Source of the DNA: Colwellia sp. C2M11
Lineage (GTDB): Bacteria; Pseudomonadota; Gammaproteobacteria; Enterobacterales; Alteromonadaceae
Length of the DNA stretch: 64,000 bases
Direction of reading: 5' to 3'
NCBI RefSeq assembly: GCF_018860915.1
Contig: NZ_JAHKQD010000036.1
Span: 1-64,000, forward strand
This document shows, piece after piece, positions 10,397-18,707 of the stretch. The notes under the pieces were generated by a model. It saw nothing but the letters and a program-made list of their open reading frames with translations, was not told the DNA's origin and ran no database searches. Position 1 is the first letter of the stretch. Each line of letters begins with the position of its first letter. The translations under genes were made by a program, and so were the position numbers.

Positions 10397-11089
10397 TCAA
10401 GCATTAGTAGCAACATAGCCAAATCCACGTTTATTTTTTACAGGGAATACAGCTGAAAACTTTTTCAATTTTTTACGAATAGATGAGATATGAGCTTCTA
10501 ATGAGTTTTTATTAATGGCATCGTATTTACCAACAATATACTCCCCCATCTTTTCAGCGCTCACTACTTTCTCTTTATTAATAAATAAACATTCTGTAAT
10601 TTTATATTCTGTTGGGGTTAAGTCTATCGCTTTACCTGAAAAGCTAAGCACTTTTGCTTGTAAATCGACAACAAAATCATTAATAGTGATTGTGTTTGAT
10701 GTTCTTAATAACTCACCTCGCCTTGTTAACGCGATAATTCGAGCATGCAACTCATCAAATGAAAAAGGCTTAGTCATATAATCATCGGCACCGGTAAACA
10801 AACCATCAATGCGATCTGACAGTTGATCTTTAGCAGAAAGAATAAGTACCTTACTTTGTTTTTTATGCTTTCTTAGCGATTTTAATATTGATAAGCCATC
10901 AACACTGGGTAACATTAAATCTAAAATAATAATGTCATAATCATCTGATAATGCCATCGCCAAAGCATCGGCTCCGTCACCTGCTTCATCAACAGCAAAT
11001 CCTAAGGCAACTAAGCCTATACGCAAACTACGCCTTAATTTATCAGAATCTTCAACAAGTAAAATATTCATATTAATCATCAATAGCAT
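10397..11089 (-). CDS. OmpR-family response regulator (PmrA-like)
   Basis: DNA-binding partner of the adjacent kinase. Receiver domain with the acidic pair ED near the N-terminus (LLVEDSD), phospho-acceptor Asp57 in DIIILDLMLPSVDG, and the conserved Lys in TKPFSFDEL. The C-terminal winged helix carries LTPTEYKITECLF and an NSLEAHISSIRKKLKK recognition helix region. The true start may be the third Met (11071, MNILLVEDSD), the usual beginning of this family; none of the candidate starts has a strong ribosome site. Transcribed divergently from dgkA-eptA across a region containing 11-bp-spaced CTTAAG-like hexamers, so self-regulation and control of eptA are likely. Confidence 0.92.
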   Translation of the reverse strand: MLLMINMNILLVEDSDKLRRSLRIGLVALGFAVDEAGDGADALAMALSDDYDIIILDLMLPSVDGLSILKSLRKHKKQSKVLILSAKDQLSDRIDGLFTGADDYMTKPFSFDELHARIIALTRRGELLRTSNTITINDFVVDLQAKVLSFSGKAIDLTPTEYKITECLFINKEKVVSAEKMGEYIVGKYDAINKNSLEAHISSIRKKLKKFSAVFPVKNKRGFGYVATNA

Positions 11090-11113
11090 TTTTCTTTAAT
11101 TTATCACGCTAAA

Positions 11114-11130
11114 CTTAAGATTGGCTGAAT
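11114..11130. promoter_or_regulatory. Possible PmrA-type box near the response regulator start
   Basis: CTTAAG (11114-11119), five bases, CTGAAT (11125-11130). The spacing and first hexamer match the (C/T)TTAA(G/T)-N5-(C/T)TTAA(G/T) pattern known for PmrA in enterobacteria; the second hexamer is degenerate. It lies just upstream of the response regulator start and could mediate autoregulation. Confidence 0.4.
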
Positions 11131-11192
11131 TTTATAAAAACCGCGAATAAAAGAGACCTTTTATAATATAAACATCGGTATATTCAGTAAAT

Positions 11193-11220
11193 CTTAAGCT
11201 CCCCTTCAGGTGCACTTAAG
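11193..11220. promoter_or_regulatory. Triple PmrA-type box upstream of dgkA-eptA
   Basis: Three hexamers with exact 5-base gaps: CTTAAG (11193-11198), CTTCAG (11204-11209), CTTAAG (11215-11220). The 11-bp repeat period is that of tandem OmpR-family binding sites, and the hexamers match the PmrA consensus known from Salmonella and E. coli. The array ends 49 bp before the dgkA start, where an activator site would be expected. Confidence 0.65.
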
Positions 11221-11269
11221 TTCACTTTGCTAAATTAATGATGAAAGATTATTTATTATTGAGTTAACA

Positions 11270-11635
11270 ATGACAATACAAAAACATAAAGGTGCTAAAC
11301 GCATTTTTCTAGCCTTAATTAATTCATTACAAGGCTTTAAATGGTTAATAAAAAATGAAACAGCTTTCCAACAAGAGTTAATTATAATCCTTGTATTATC
11401 AAGTGCTAGCTGCTTTCTCAATATCAGCTTATTACTGCATTTATTACTAATTGTGTCACTGCTGTTTGTTCTATTAGTTGAAGTTATTAACACCGCAGTA
11501 GAAGCCACGATTGATCGCATCGGGTTAGAGCATCATTCATTATCTGGTTTAGCAAAAGACTTAGGATCTCTTGCTGTATTGATTAGTTTAGCAATCGCTA
11601 TTGCTACCTGGGGAGTAGTTTTATGGGAGCTATAA
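11270..11635 (+). CDS. dgkA: Diacylglycerol kinase
   Basis: Small integral inner membrane enzyme that phosphorylates diacylglycerol with ATP to phosphatidic acid, returning it to phospholipid synthesis. The 121-residue product shows the N-terminal amphipathic helix (LALINSLQGFKWLIKNETAFQQE), three hydrophobic membrane helices and the signature EVINTAVEATIDRIG with Glu71 and Glu78, the equivalents of the catalytic and metal-binding glutamates. Followed 100 bp downstream by eptA, whose reaction releases diacylglycerol from phosphatidylethanolamine, so the pairing makes biochemical sense. CTTAAG boxes upstream suggest control by the divergent response regulator. Confidence 0.95.
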   Translation: MTIQKHKGAKRIFLALINSLQGFKWLIKNETAFQQELIIILVLSSASCFLNISLLLHLLLIVSLLFVLLVEVINTAVEATIDRIGLEHHSLSGLAKDLGSLAVLISLAIAIATWGVVLWEL

Positions 11636-11735
11636 TTTATCCGTAAACAAGAAAATTCAGCAAAAATTCAGTTTACGCTCAGTTTTAATTAAGGTTGAAA
11701 AGGCACACTATTATTTTTACTAAAGAGATAAGATT

Positions 11736-13391
11736 GTGCAAAAAATATTTTCTAAAACGCTATCATTAAATTCAGCAACAATATTGTTAAGCCTTTATTT
11801 TTCGCTTGTTTTTAACTTTCCGTTTTTACAAAAAACGTATTATGATTTAATTAAGTTAGATAGCTTTGATTTTGCCTACTTTATATCTCTCCCCTTATTT
11901 TTAAGCACTATTTTTGTTCTGCTATTTAGCCTATTGCCGAGAAGGTATGTTTATAAAACAGCGATGACTGTTCTGATCATATTATCAGCCGTATTCTGCT
12001 ATGCAATGAGTAGTTATGGCATTATTTTTGACTACGGTATGGTTGAAAACATGGTTGAAACATCTACGTCTGAGGCTTTTACCTACCTTAATTTATCAGC
12101 TATTTTTTATATAGCATTATTAACAATTACGCCTTTAGTGATATTAAGAAAAATTAATTATCGGTCAAATTCGCTGGGCTTAAGCGTAAAACACCGTTTA
12201 AAGCTAATTGTTTCTGCCCTAATCATCTTTATCATTATTTTTTTTAGTCTGTATTCTAGTTACGCATCTGTTAACCGAAATAATAGAGATTTAGCAAAAT
12301 ATATTGTGCCAATACCAACATTAATTGCGAGCTATAAATACATTAAACGAAACCATTTCGCTGAGCCAATAGTATTTAAAGAGTTAGATTCTCATCCTAA
12401 AATGCAAACATCACTTAAAGCAGATAAAAATGTCGTGGTAATGATTGTAGGAGAAACAGCAAGAGCAAAAAACTTCTCGTTAAATGGTTATGCTAAACTA
12501 ACCAACGAATATACAGAGAAGTTTAATATACAGTCTTTTAAGCAAATGTATTCCTGTGGTACAGCAACGGCCGTTTCTGTTCCTTGTATGTTTTCATTAT
12601 TAAACAAAGACCAGTTTAATAAGCAATCAGCGTCTTCACAACAAAATCTATTAGATATTGCGCAATTAGCAGGTGTCGATGTGTTGTGGGTTGATAATAA
12701 TGAAGGTTGTAAAGGTGTCTGTAAGCGAGTAAAAACTATTAATATTGACAAAAATAAAAGTAATTCATTATGCGATGGTGACTATTGTTTTGATGAAATA
12801 TTATTAACGCAATTAGATAATAAACTAACCACGTTAAGCGCTCAAACCACATTAATTGTTCTGCATTTAATGGGTTCACATGGGCCAACATATTATCGTC
12901 GTTACCCACAAGAATTTGCTACTTTTCTACCTGACTGTCAGCAAAGTGATATACAAAACTGTACATCAGAGCAACTAGTAAACACTTACGATAATACAAT
13001 ACATTATTCAGATTATGTGATTTCTGAAGTAATAAATAAATTAGCTAAATTTACCAAAAACAATACTCAGACGATAAATGCAAAAATGATTTATGTATCC
13101 GACCATGGGGAATCATTAGGTGAAAATGGTCTCTATTTGCATGGTTTTCCATACGCCATTGCGCCTATCGAACAAACCCATATCCCGCTATTATTTTGGT
13201 CAAATAACACTCAGGAATACTTCCAAAATAATTGCTTAGAACAGAGTACGCAAACGATATATAATCATGACAATATATTTCATTCCATGCTTGGTGTATT
13301 AAATGTAGCGTCATCAACATATCAACCAAAGCTTGATGTTTTTAAACCATGTCGAGATAACACCAACATAATGCGTATCGCTCAAAATTAA
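11736..13391 (+). CDS. eptA: Lipid A phosphoethanolamine transferase, EptA/MCR family
   Basis: Inner membrane enzyme that moves phosphoethanolamine from phosphatidylethanolamine to lipid A phosphates, lowering surface negative charge and reducing binding of cationic peptides. Five N-terminal membrane helices are visible in residues 10-175, followed by a periplasmic sulfatase-fold domain with VGETARAKNFSLNGY (metal ligand Glu240 and nucleophile Thr241), several Cys pairs, HLMGSHGPTYYRRYP and the metal site VSDHGESLGENGLYLHG. I use a GTG start at 11736, supported by AAAGAG about 10 bases upstream; no ATG fits as well. The dgkA-eptA gap has a short inverted repeat (CGTAAAC/GTTTACG), perhaps a weak attenuator. 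Confidence 0.93.
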   Translation: MQKIFSKTLSLNSATILLSLYFSLVFNFPFLQKTYYDLIKLDSFDFAYFISLPLFLSTIFVLLFSLLPRRYVYKTAMTVLIILSAVFCYAMSSYGIIFDYGMVENMVETSTSEAFTYLNLSAIFYIALLTITPLVILRKINYRSNSLGLSVKHRLKLIVSALIIFIIIFFSLYSSYASVNRNNRDLAKYIVPIPTLIASYKYIKRNHFAEPIVFKELDSHPKMQTSLKADKNVVVMIVGETARAKNFSLNGYAKLTNEYTEKFNIQSFKQMYSCGTATAVSVPCMFSLLNKDQFNKQSASSQQNLLDIAQLAGVDVLWVDNNEGCKGVCKRVKTINIDKNKSNSLCDGDYCFDEILLTQLDNKLTTLSAQTTLIVLHLMGSHGPTYYRRYPQEFATFLPDCQQSDIQNCTSEQLVNTYDNTIHYSDYVISEVINKLAKFTKNNTQTINAKMIYVSDHGESLGENGLYLHGFPYAIAPIEQTHIPLLFWSNNTQEYFQNNCLEQSTQTIYNHDNIFHSMLGVLNVASSTYQPKLDVFKPCRDNTNIMRIAQN

Positions 13392-13396
13392 ATGAA

Positions 13397-13718
13397 CAAA
13401 AATCGATAAGCAGTTTAGCCAACGTCGAGCTGATATATAGCAGTAATTTAGATGCCGAAAATGAATAACCTATAATAACATTAGTTTCTTATTATTATTC
13501 TACAAACTATGCCAGCCAAACATATCCCGCGACAGGTTTAGAATATATAGATGGATTTAGATTTAACGTTGTTTTCTGGTGCACTTAAATTTCAGCTCCC
13601 GTTAAATGATTCAACTATAGGAACATGAGATCTTACCGGTAGCTCAATAGAACAAAAATATAATGTAGATTTCAACTTTACAGAGTTAAACTCGACTAAA
13701 TCATCAAGCAAACTCTAG
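13397..13718 (+). pseudogene. Possible decayed coding remnant, family unknown
   Basis: Between eptA and the GST terminator there is no intact gene, but two plus-strand frames read with protein-like composition. From 13397 one frame reads SLANVELIYSSNLDAENE, a TAA stop, then SYYYSTNYASQTYPATGLEY to about 13586. From 13551 a second frame reads MDLDLTLFSGALKFQLPLN, has a TGA at 13626, and continues to a TAG at 13716. This could be a dead gene with stops and one frameshift. The composition argument is weak and I cannot name a family; it may equally be non-coding. Confidence 0.25.
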
Positions 13719-13776
13719 CGTGAATTTTACAAACAACAATTCTTATTCTAGTAATTGACAATCAATATATTGTTAT

Positions 13777-13816
13777 AAAAAATCACTAATTCTCGTTAGA
13801 ACTAAGAATTAGTGAT
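13777..13816 (-). terminator. Intrinsic terminator of the GST gene
   Basis: Perfect 12-bp stem: 13805-13816 pairs with 13782-13793 (ATCACTAATTCT / AGAATTAGTGAT), 11-base loop. Read on the minus strand it is followed by six T residues (A-run at 13777-13782). It lies just after the GST stop codon. Confidence 0.85.
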
Positions 13817-13833
13817 AAGGCTAAGTCTATTAT

Positions 13834-14502
13834 TTAGTCTAGAGATATACCGGTTGGTAAGCTCATACCACGTTGAACAGCAGGACGTGAGCCAACATGC
13901 TGGTACCATCTTAAGAGATTTGGATAATCTTCAATATTAAGCGTTGTCCATTCGCTAACGCTAATCCAAGGATAAGCAGCCATATCGGCAATCGAATACT
14001 CTCCGGCTAAATATTCATTATCTGCGAGGCGATCATCTAACAGACGATAAACACGTGCGGTAAAATTGGCATGGTAGTCTAATGCTTGAGGTAACTTTTC
14101 TACGGCTAAATCAGACCAATAATGTGCAGACGCACTATGTGGCCCTAATCCAGTTAATGCCACCATTAGCCACGACAGTGTTTCGCCACGCTCTTTACTG
14201 TCGACAGGAAGAAATTGTTTACCCGCTTCAGCAAATTGTATTAGAATTGCGCCTGATTCAAATAAAAGACGTTGCTCTTCACGCTCTTGCCAAACAACAA
14301 TTGGCACTTTTCCAAATGGATTCAGATCAGTAATTTCAGTAGCAAATTGTTCTTTCGCTCTGATATTAACAGGGTGAACATCAAAATTAAGACCCAATTC
14401 TTCAAAAAGAATTGATATCCGTCGCGAATTGGGCGTTGCCCACATATATAGTTTAATATTATTCATTTGTATAGTATGACTTAATGATATAACAAACAGC
14501 AC
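13834..14502 (-). CDS. Glutathione S-transferase family protein (YfcG/GstB-like)
   Basis: Two-domain soluble GST: thioredoxin-like N-terminal domain (NIKLYMWATPNSRRISILFE, then LNPFGKVPIVV with the cis-Pro of the glutathione site) and an all-helical C-terminal domain with ENEYLAGEYSIADMAAYPW, the N-capping/hydrophobic staple region. The likely start is the internal Met at 14466 (MNNIKLYMW), since the first 12 residues are not family-like; the upstream sequence shows no good ribosome site for either. The substrate is not predictable, and relatives act as disulfide oxidoreductases or dehalogenase-like enzymes. It is divergent from the TonB receptor gene, and the shared 19-bp motif lies about 61 bp before its preferred start, so it may belong to the same regulon. 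Confidence 0.85.
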   Translation of the reverse strand: MLFVISLSHTIQMNNIKLYMWATPNSRRISILFEELGLNFDVHPVNIRAKEQFATEITDLNPFGKVPIVVWQEREEQRLLFESGAILIQFAEAGKQFLPVDSKERGETLSWLMVALTGLGPHSASAHYWSDLAVEKLPQALDYHANFTARVYRLLDDRLADNEYLAGEYSIADMAAYPWISVSEWTTLNIEDYPNLLRWYQHVGSRPAVQRGMSLPTGISLD

Positions 14503-14526
14503 TACCCGAAAGAGTGGATATCAATA

Positions 14527-14545
14527 AACTACCCCTTTGGGTGGT
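14527..14545. promoter_or_regulatory. Palindrome-like motif, copy 1 (TonB receptor/GST promoter region)
   Basis: AACTACCCCTTTGGGTGGT. The two halves ACTACCC and GGGTGGT are inverted with one mismatch around a short centre. It is identical at 18 of 19 positions to 24658-24676 in the other divergent promoter region of the same cluster. The likely reader is the MalT-like LuxR regulator encoded at 25579-28278; that is inference from co-occurrence. Confidence 0.6.
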
Positions 14546-14699
14546 ATAGCGGTTGTTGCTAAGGAGTATCTTAATTTGAGTAAAATAAACTGTTCAACGT
14601 ATCGACTTTGAATAGTTTAAAGCAAGGCCATCAAACAATAACAATAATTATAAAAAGATCACTATAACAAAAATATATTTAAGGCGAGGTAATTACCCC

Positions 14700-17618
14700 A
14701 TGTTCAAATTTAGAATGAAAAACTCATTATCATCTGCGATCACCGCAGCTTTAGCTTTATCATCTTTAGCCCCCGTTTATGCATCTGCACAGTCTACAGC
14801 ACCTTTACAAGAAGAGGTACCTGCGCAATCAGACATCGAGACTGAAGAAATTGAAAAAATATCTGTTACTGGTTCACGTATCCGTAGTGGTCGACAAGCG
14901 GCCTCAATTCCAGTTGATGTCGTTTCGTCAGAACAAATAAAATTATCAGGCTTTCAAAACGTTGAAGAAATTCTAAATAACATGCCACAATTTGTGCCAT
15001 CTGGTACAGCCTCAACAAACTCTACAGCAAATCCAACAGCCACAGGTGCTGCAACCCTAGATTTACGCGGACTAGGCTCTACTCGTAGCCTAGTATTAGT
15101 TAATGGTCGACGATACACTTTTTTCGATTCTAGCCAAACAACCGATATTAATACTATTCCAGCTTCACTAATTGAACGTGTAGAAGTGGTTACCGGTGGC
15201 GCGTCAGCGGTTTATGGCTCAGATGCGGTAGCTGGTGTTGTTAACTTTATAATGAAGGATGATTTCGAAGGTGTTGAATTACGTACTCAATTCAACCAAA
15301 CCGCGGAAGGTGATGGCAATACTAAAGACTTTACCCTAACTATGGGTGGCAATTTTGCTGATGGAAGAGGTAATGCTGTTATTGCCTTAAATTATTTAGA
15401 TCGCGATGCAATTTATACAACAGATCGTGATTTTTCTTCTTCTGTTTTAACTGATGGTACTGATGCCAACGGCAATAGAGTTTTAGTACCTGGTGGTAGT
15501 AGCTTTGTACCAAATGGTCGTTTTACCGGACTACCAAGTTCAGCTGAAGGTATTGCTGCTATTCCTGGCTTAGATAGCGCACTCGCAGCAGCAGGGCTTA
15601 CCGGTATCGGTGGTGACGGATTCATTCCAGATGCAGATGGTAATGTTCGCCCTTTTTCTCGCCCTGATGATCTATATAACTACACCTTAGATAATTTTCT
15701 ACGTATACCGCAAGAGCGACACAGCTTAACGCTGTTCGCTGATTATGAGATCAATGATGATTCTAAGTTATATATTGAAGGTGCTTATACTCACAACGAA
15801 ACCTCTACAGGTTTTGCCCCTTCTTTTATCAGCACATCATTACCTATTGACGTTACCAACCCTTATATCAGCTCAGAATTAAGTGATGTATTACAACTTG
15901 TAGATGCTAATGAAGCAGGTGTTGCTCAAAATGATGGTTTAGTTAATCTTGGTGTTAATCGTCGTTTAGTTGAAACTGGCGCTCGCCGTAATAACGATAG
16001 CCGTCACTCATTCAGAGCATTAATTGGTGTAGAAGGCGTTATCGATGATTACAACTATGATCTGTATTATTCTTATGCCCGCTCTGACAATACACAAACT
16101 CAAATAGGTAATGTATCTAGTTCTGCTTTTGCTGCTGGAATTTTATCCGTTGATGGTGCTGCACCGATAGTGAACCCATTTGGTCCGAATATTTCAGCTG
16201 AAGGAGTAGATTATATCAGTATTGATACTATCAATACTGAAGTCACTGAACTCAACGTGTTTGGTGCCAGTATCAGTGGCGATTTATTAGAAGTACCTCA
16301 TGGCTTTCTATCGGCTTCATTCGGCGTAGAATGGCGCTCAAATAAAGTTGTCTTTGCTGTTGATCAGGCTTTACTTACAGGTGATGTTGCCGGATTTAAT
16401 GCCGTACAACCAACCGCTGGAGAAATTGAAGTTTGGGAAGTATTTGGTGAAGTCTTTATGCCTATATTAGCAGACGTAGCAGGCATTAAGTCTTTAGATG
16501 CTACCGCAGCATACCGTTATTCAGAGTATGATCTTGAACAAACAGATGGCGTAAGTACTTTTCTTGTTGGCTTAGATTGGATGGTGAATGATTCTCTTGC
16601 CTTCGGTGCTCAATTCCAAAAAGCAATTCGTGCTCCTAGTCTTGGAGAAGCATTTGGGGGTCAACAGCTGTTCCCAGTTGCCGCAACAGATCCTTGTGCC
16701 CTGCCTAGTGCTGCAACGGATGCAACTATTCGCAGCCTTTGTGAAGCAACAGGTGTACCTGCCAGTCTTGTTGGCAGCGCAAACCTTCAGCCAAACAACG
16801 AAATACCAGGTGTTTTTGGTGGTAACCCCAACTTAAGCGAAGAAGAATCAGATACTATTACTGTTAGTGCAATTATTACACCTACCAGCATACCTAACCT
16901 ACGTGTTTTAGTAGATTATTTCGATATTGAAGTTGATAACGCAATTGGCGCGTTTGGTGGTTCAGTAAATAACATACTCGATATTTGTTATAGCCAAGTA
17001 CAAGATATCAATAGTACTGCATGTCAGGCTGTTAGTCGTAATTCTACTAGCGGAGTTATTGATACTCTTAATCCAGTTACTGCAACCAATGTTAACGTTG
17101 GCGGTTTAGCAACATCTGGGGTTGATTTCCAAGTAGACTATAAAGTTGAATTGGATGCTAGCGAGATTAATATTTTATTTAATGCAACCTTACTTAATGA
17201 CTATGACCTAACCCCTATTGCCGATTTAAATACAGTGAATGACTGTGCTGGCGCATTTGGCACAACCTGTGGCGAGCCTAAATCAGAACTGAAAATGAAC
17301 ACTTCAGTTACATGGACAGATGGTGATTTAACTCTTGGTTTGAGACATCGTTGGTCTGAGGACACTACCCTTGACCAAGTACAATTTGGCGCTGATCCAT
17401 CAACGTCTGCGGTTCCTGAACTTTCAGGCTACAGCTATCTTGATATTTCTGTTAACTATAATCTTAGTGATAACTCAACTATATGGGGTGGTGTAAATAA
17501 CGTGTTAGATAAAAACCCTCCGCTATTAGGTTCACGTCAAAGTAGAGCAAATACTAGACCTGATACCTATAATGCAACAGGTGCTGAATTATTTATAGGT
17601 GGATCTTACCGATTCTAA
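14700..17618 (+). CDS. TonB-dependent outer membrane receptor
   Basis: Large gated outer membrane transporter of 972 residues. It has a signal peptide ending near VYASAQS, a TonB box region (EEIEKISVTGSR), a plug domain at about 60-190 with DLRGLGSTRSLVLVNGRR and VEVVTGGASAVYGSDAVAGVVNF, and a beta barrel ending in the aromatic C-terminus GGSYRF. The plug and the QFQKAIRAPSLGEAF stretch place it with the CirA-like/proteobacterial receptors often used for peptides, sugars or other large nutrients rather than simple siderophores. Start ATG at 14700 has GGCGAGG 11 bp upstream. A hairpin separates it from the methyltransferase gene. As the first gene after motif copy 1 it is probably the outer membrane step of the uptake system encoded by this cluster. 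Confidence 0.93.
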   Translation: MFKFRMKNSLSSAITAALALSSLAPVYASAQSTAPLQEEVPAQSDIETEEIEKISVTGSRIRSGRQAASIPVDVVSSEQIKLSGFQNVEEILNNMPQFVPSGTASTNSTANPTATGAATLDLRGLGSTRSLVLVNGRRYTFFDSSQTTDINTIPASLIERVEVVTGGASAVYGSDAVAGVVNFIMKDDFEGVELRTQFNQTAEGDGNTKDFTLTMGGNFADGRGNAVIALNYLDRDAIYTTDRDFSSSVLTDGTDANGNRVLVPGGSSFVPNGRFTGLPSSAEGIAAIPGLDSALAAAGLTGIGGDGFIPDADGNVRPFSRPDDLYNYTLDNFLRIPQERHSLTLFADYEINDDSKLYIEGAYTHNETSTGFAPSFISTSLPIDVTNPYISSELSDVLQLVDANEAGVAQNDGLVNLGVNRRLVETGARRNNDSRHSFRALIGVEGVIDDYNYDLYYSYARSDNTQTQIGNVSSSAFAAGILSVDGAAPIVNPFGPNISAEGVDYISIDTINTEVTELNVFGASISGDLLEVPHGFLSASFGVEWRSNKVVFAVDQALLTGDVAGFNAVQPTAGEIEVWEVFGEVFMPILADVAGIKSLDATAAYRYSEYDLEQTDGVSTFLVGLDWMVNDSLAFGAQFQKAIRAPSLGEAFGGQQLFPVAATDPCALPSAATDATIRSLCEATGVPASLVGSANLQPNNEIPGVFGGNPNLSEEESDTITVSAIITPTSIPNLRVLVDYFDIEVDNAIGAFGGSVNNILDICYSQVQDINSTACQAVSRNSTSGVIDTLNPVTATNVNVGGLATSGVDFQVDYKVELDASEINILFNATLLNDYDLTPIADLNTVNDCAGAFGTTCGEPKSELKMNTSVTWTDGDLTLGLRHRWSEDTTLDQVQFGADPSTSAVPELSGYSYLDISVNYNLSDNSTIWGGVNNVLDKNPPLLGSRQSRANTRPDTYNATGAELFIGGSYRF

Positions 17619-17632
17619 GTTAAGGTAGAAGA

Positions 17633-17672
17633 AAGGAAGGTTTATTAGCCTTACTGGCATTAAACCTTCCTT
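17633..17672 (+). repeat. Stable hairpin between receptor and methyltransferase genes
   Basis: AAGGAAGGTTTA (17633-17644) pairs perfectly with TAAACCTTCCTT (17661-17672), 16-base loop. No T-run follows, so it is probably not a full terminator. It may protect the 3' end of the receptor mRNA and lower expression of the genes behind it, as happens in other transporter operons. Confidence 0.6.
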
Positions 17673-17708
17673 CCTATAAACATACACCATACTTTAATAG
17701 GTAACTTA

Positions 17709-18707
17709 ATGGACAATCAGAATGATAGTCTTTGGGAATGGAGTGTTTTCTGGCACTCTAACCAGTTGCATTCTTGCATGCCAGTTAACAATGAATCTGA
17801 CGCATTAGCACCGATATGGCGCAATTTTTTTAGTGAGTTACCCTCAGGCGCCAAGATTTTAGATTTAGGAACAGGAAATGGAAGTTTAGCTGTACAAGCC
17901 GTTGCAGTTTCCCATAAAAAGCATCCTCCTTTTTCAATTCATGGGGTAGATCTCGCAGATATAGCACCTGCTAAGTATGTTGCCAATGCCAAAGAACAGT
18001 TATCAGATGTAATTTTTCACCCCCGAACTCCTATGGAAAAATTACCTTTTGAAGCCGATACATTCGATGCTATTGGCAGTCAATTCGCTATCGAATATTC
18101 CACAATTAATGAGAGTTTACGGGAAGCGTGTCGTGTATTAAAACCTGGAGGACGATTACGATTTTTGTTACATGCGAATGACGGCATATTAAAAGAGCGT
18201 TGTCGTCAGCAATATGAACAAGCCCAGATAATTTTAGCTAGCGAATTATTTTCAATCACGACTCAATTACTAATAGCACTAAATGAAGCTGAAACTTGCA
18301 ATACACCACAAGCCATACAAACAGCAGAAAATTTAATATTATCCGTTAAGCAGGTATTTGATGAATTAGAAAAACGCTTTGCTGGAACCGAAGAACGAAG
18401 TCTTATCGATAACTTGTTTGCTGCTGTTCGCAACCTTCTAGGATTACGCAAGTCTTACGAAATTCAAGTTATCATAAAAATGAATGAAGATATAAAACTA
18501 TTATTATTAGCACAATCAAAGCGCCTGCAATCCATGCAAAACGCAGCTTTAGATGACACCACGGTGACTGAAATGGCTGAACAATTGCACCAGCTTAACA
18601 TTGATAACGTGTCATTAGAATTAGCTACAACAAATACAGGAAACCGTAGCATCGGCTATTGGTTATCCGGAGAAAAGCCCCAGCGAGTGGGTGAGGAAAT
18701 ATTATGA
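17709..18707 (+). CDS. SAM-dependent class I methyltransferase, substrate unknown
   Basis: Rossmann-type methyltransferase domain in the N-terminal 175 residues: motif I KILDLGTGNGSLAVQ (about 49-63), acidic end of strand 2 (HGVDLAD), motif III-IV region FDAIGSQFAIEYS, and [19 protein letters not shown]. The C-terminal 150 residues are helical and unassigned. No signal peptide, so cytoplasmic. The stop overlaps the start of the next gene (ATGA), giving tight coupling to the substrate-binding lipoprotein. That placement suggests it modifies, or protects against, the imported compound. I cannot assign the methyl acceptor. Confidence 0.85.
   Translation: MDNQNDSLWEWSVFWHSNQLHSCMPVNNESDALAPIWRNFFSELPSGAKILDLGTGNGSLAVQAVAVSHKKHPPFSIHGVDLADIAPAKYVANAKEQLSDVIFHPRTPMEKLPFEADTFDAIGSQFAIEYSTINESLREACRVLKPGGRLRFLLHANDGILKERCRQQYEQAQIILASELFSITTQLLIALNEAETCNTPQAIQTAENLILSVKQVFDELEKRFAGTEERSLIDNLFAAVRNLLGLRKSYEIQVIIKMNEDIKLLLLAQSKRLQSMQNAALDDTTVTEMAEQLHQLNIDNVSLELATTNTGNRSIGYWLSGEKPQRVGEEIL

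Noticed and set aside
12488..12751. Minus-strand reading frame inside eptA
   Set aside because: Antisense to the catalytic domain of EptA with no independent support.
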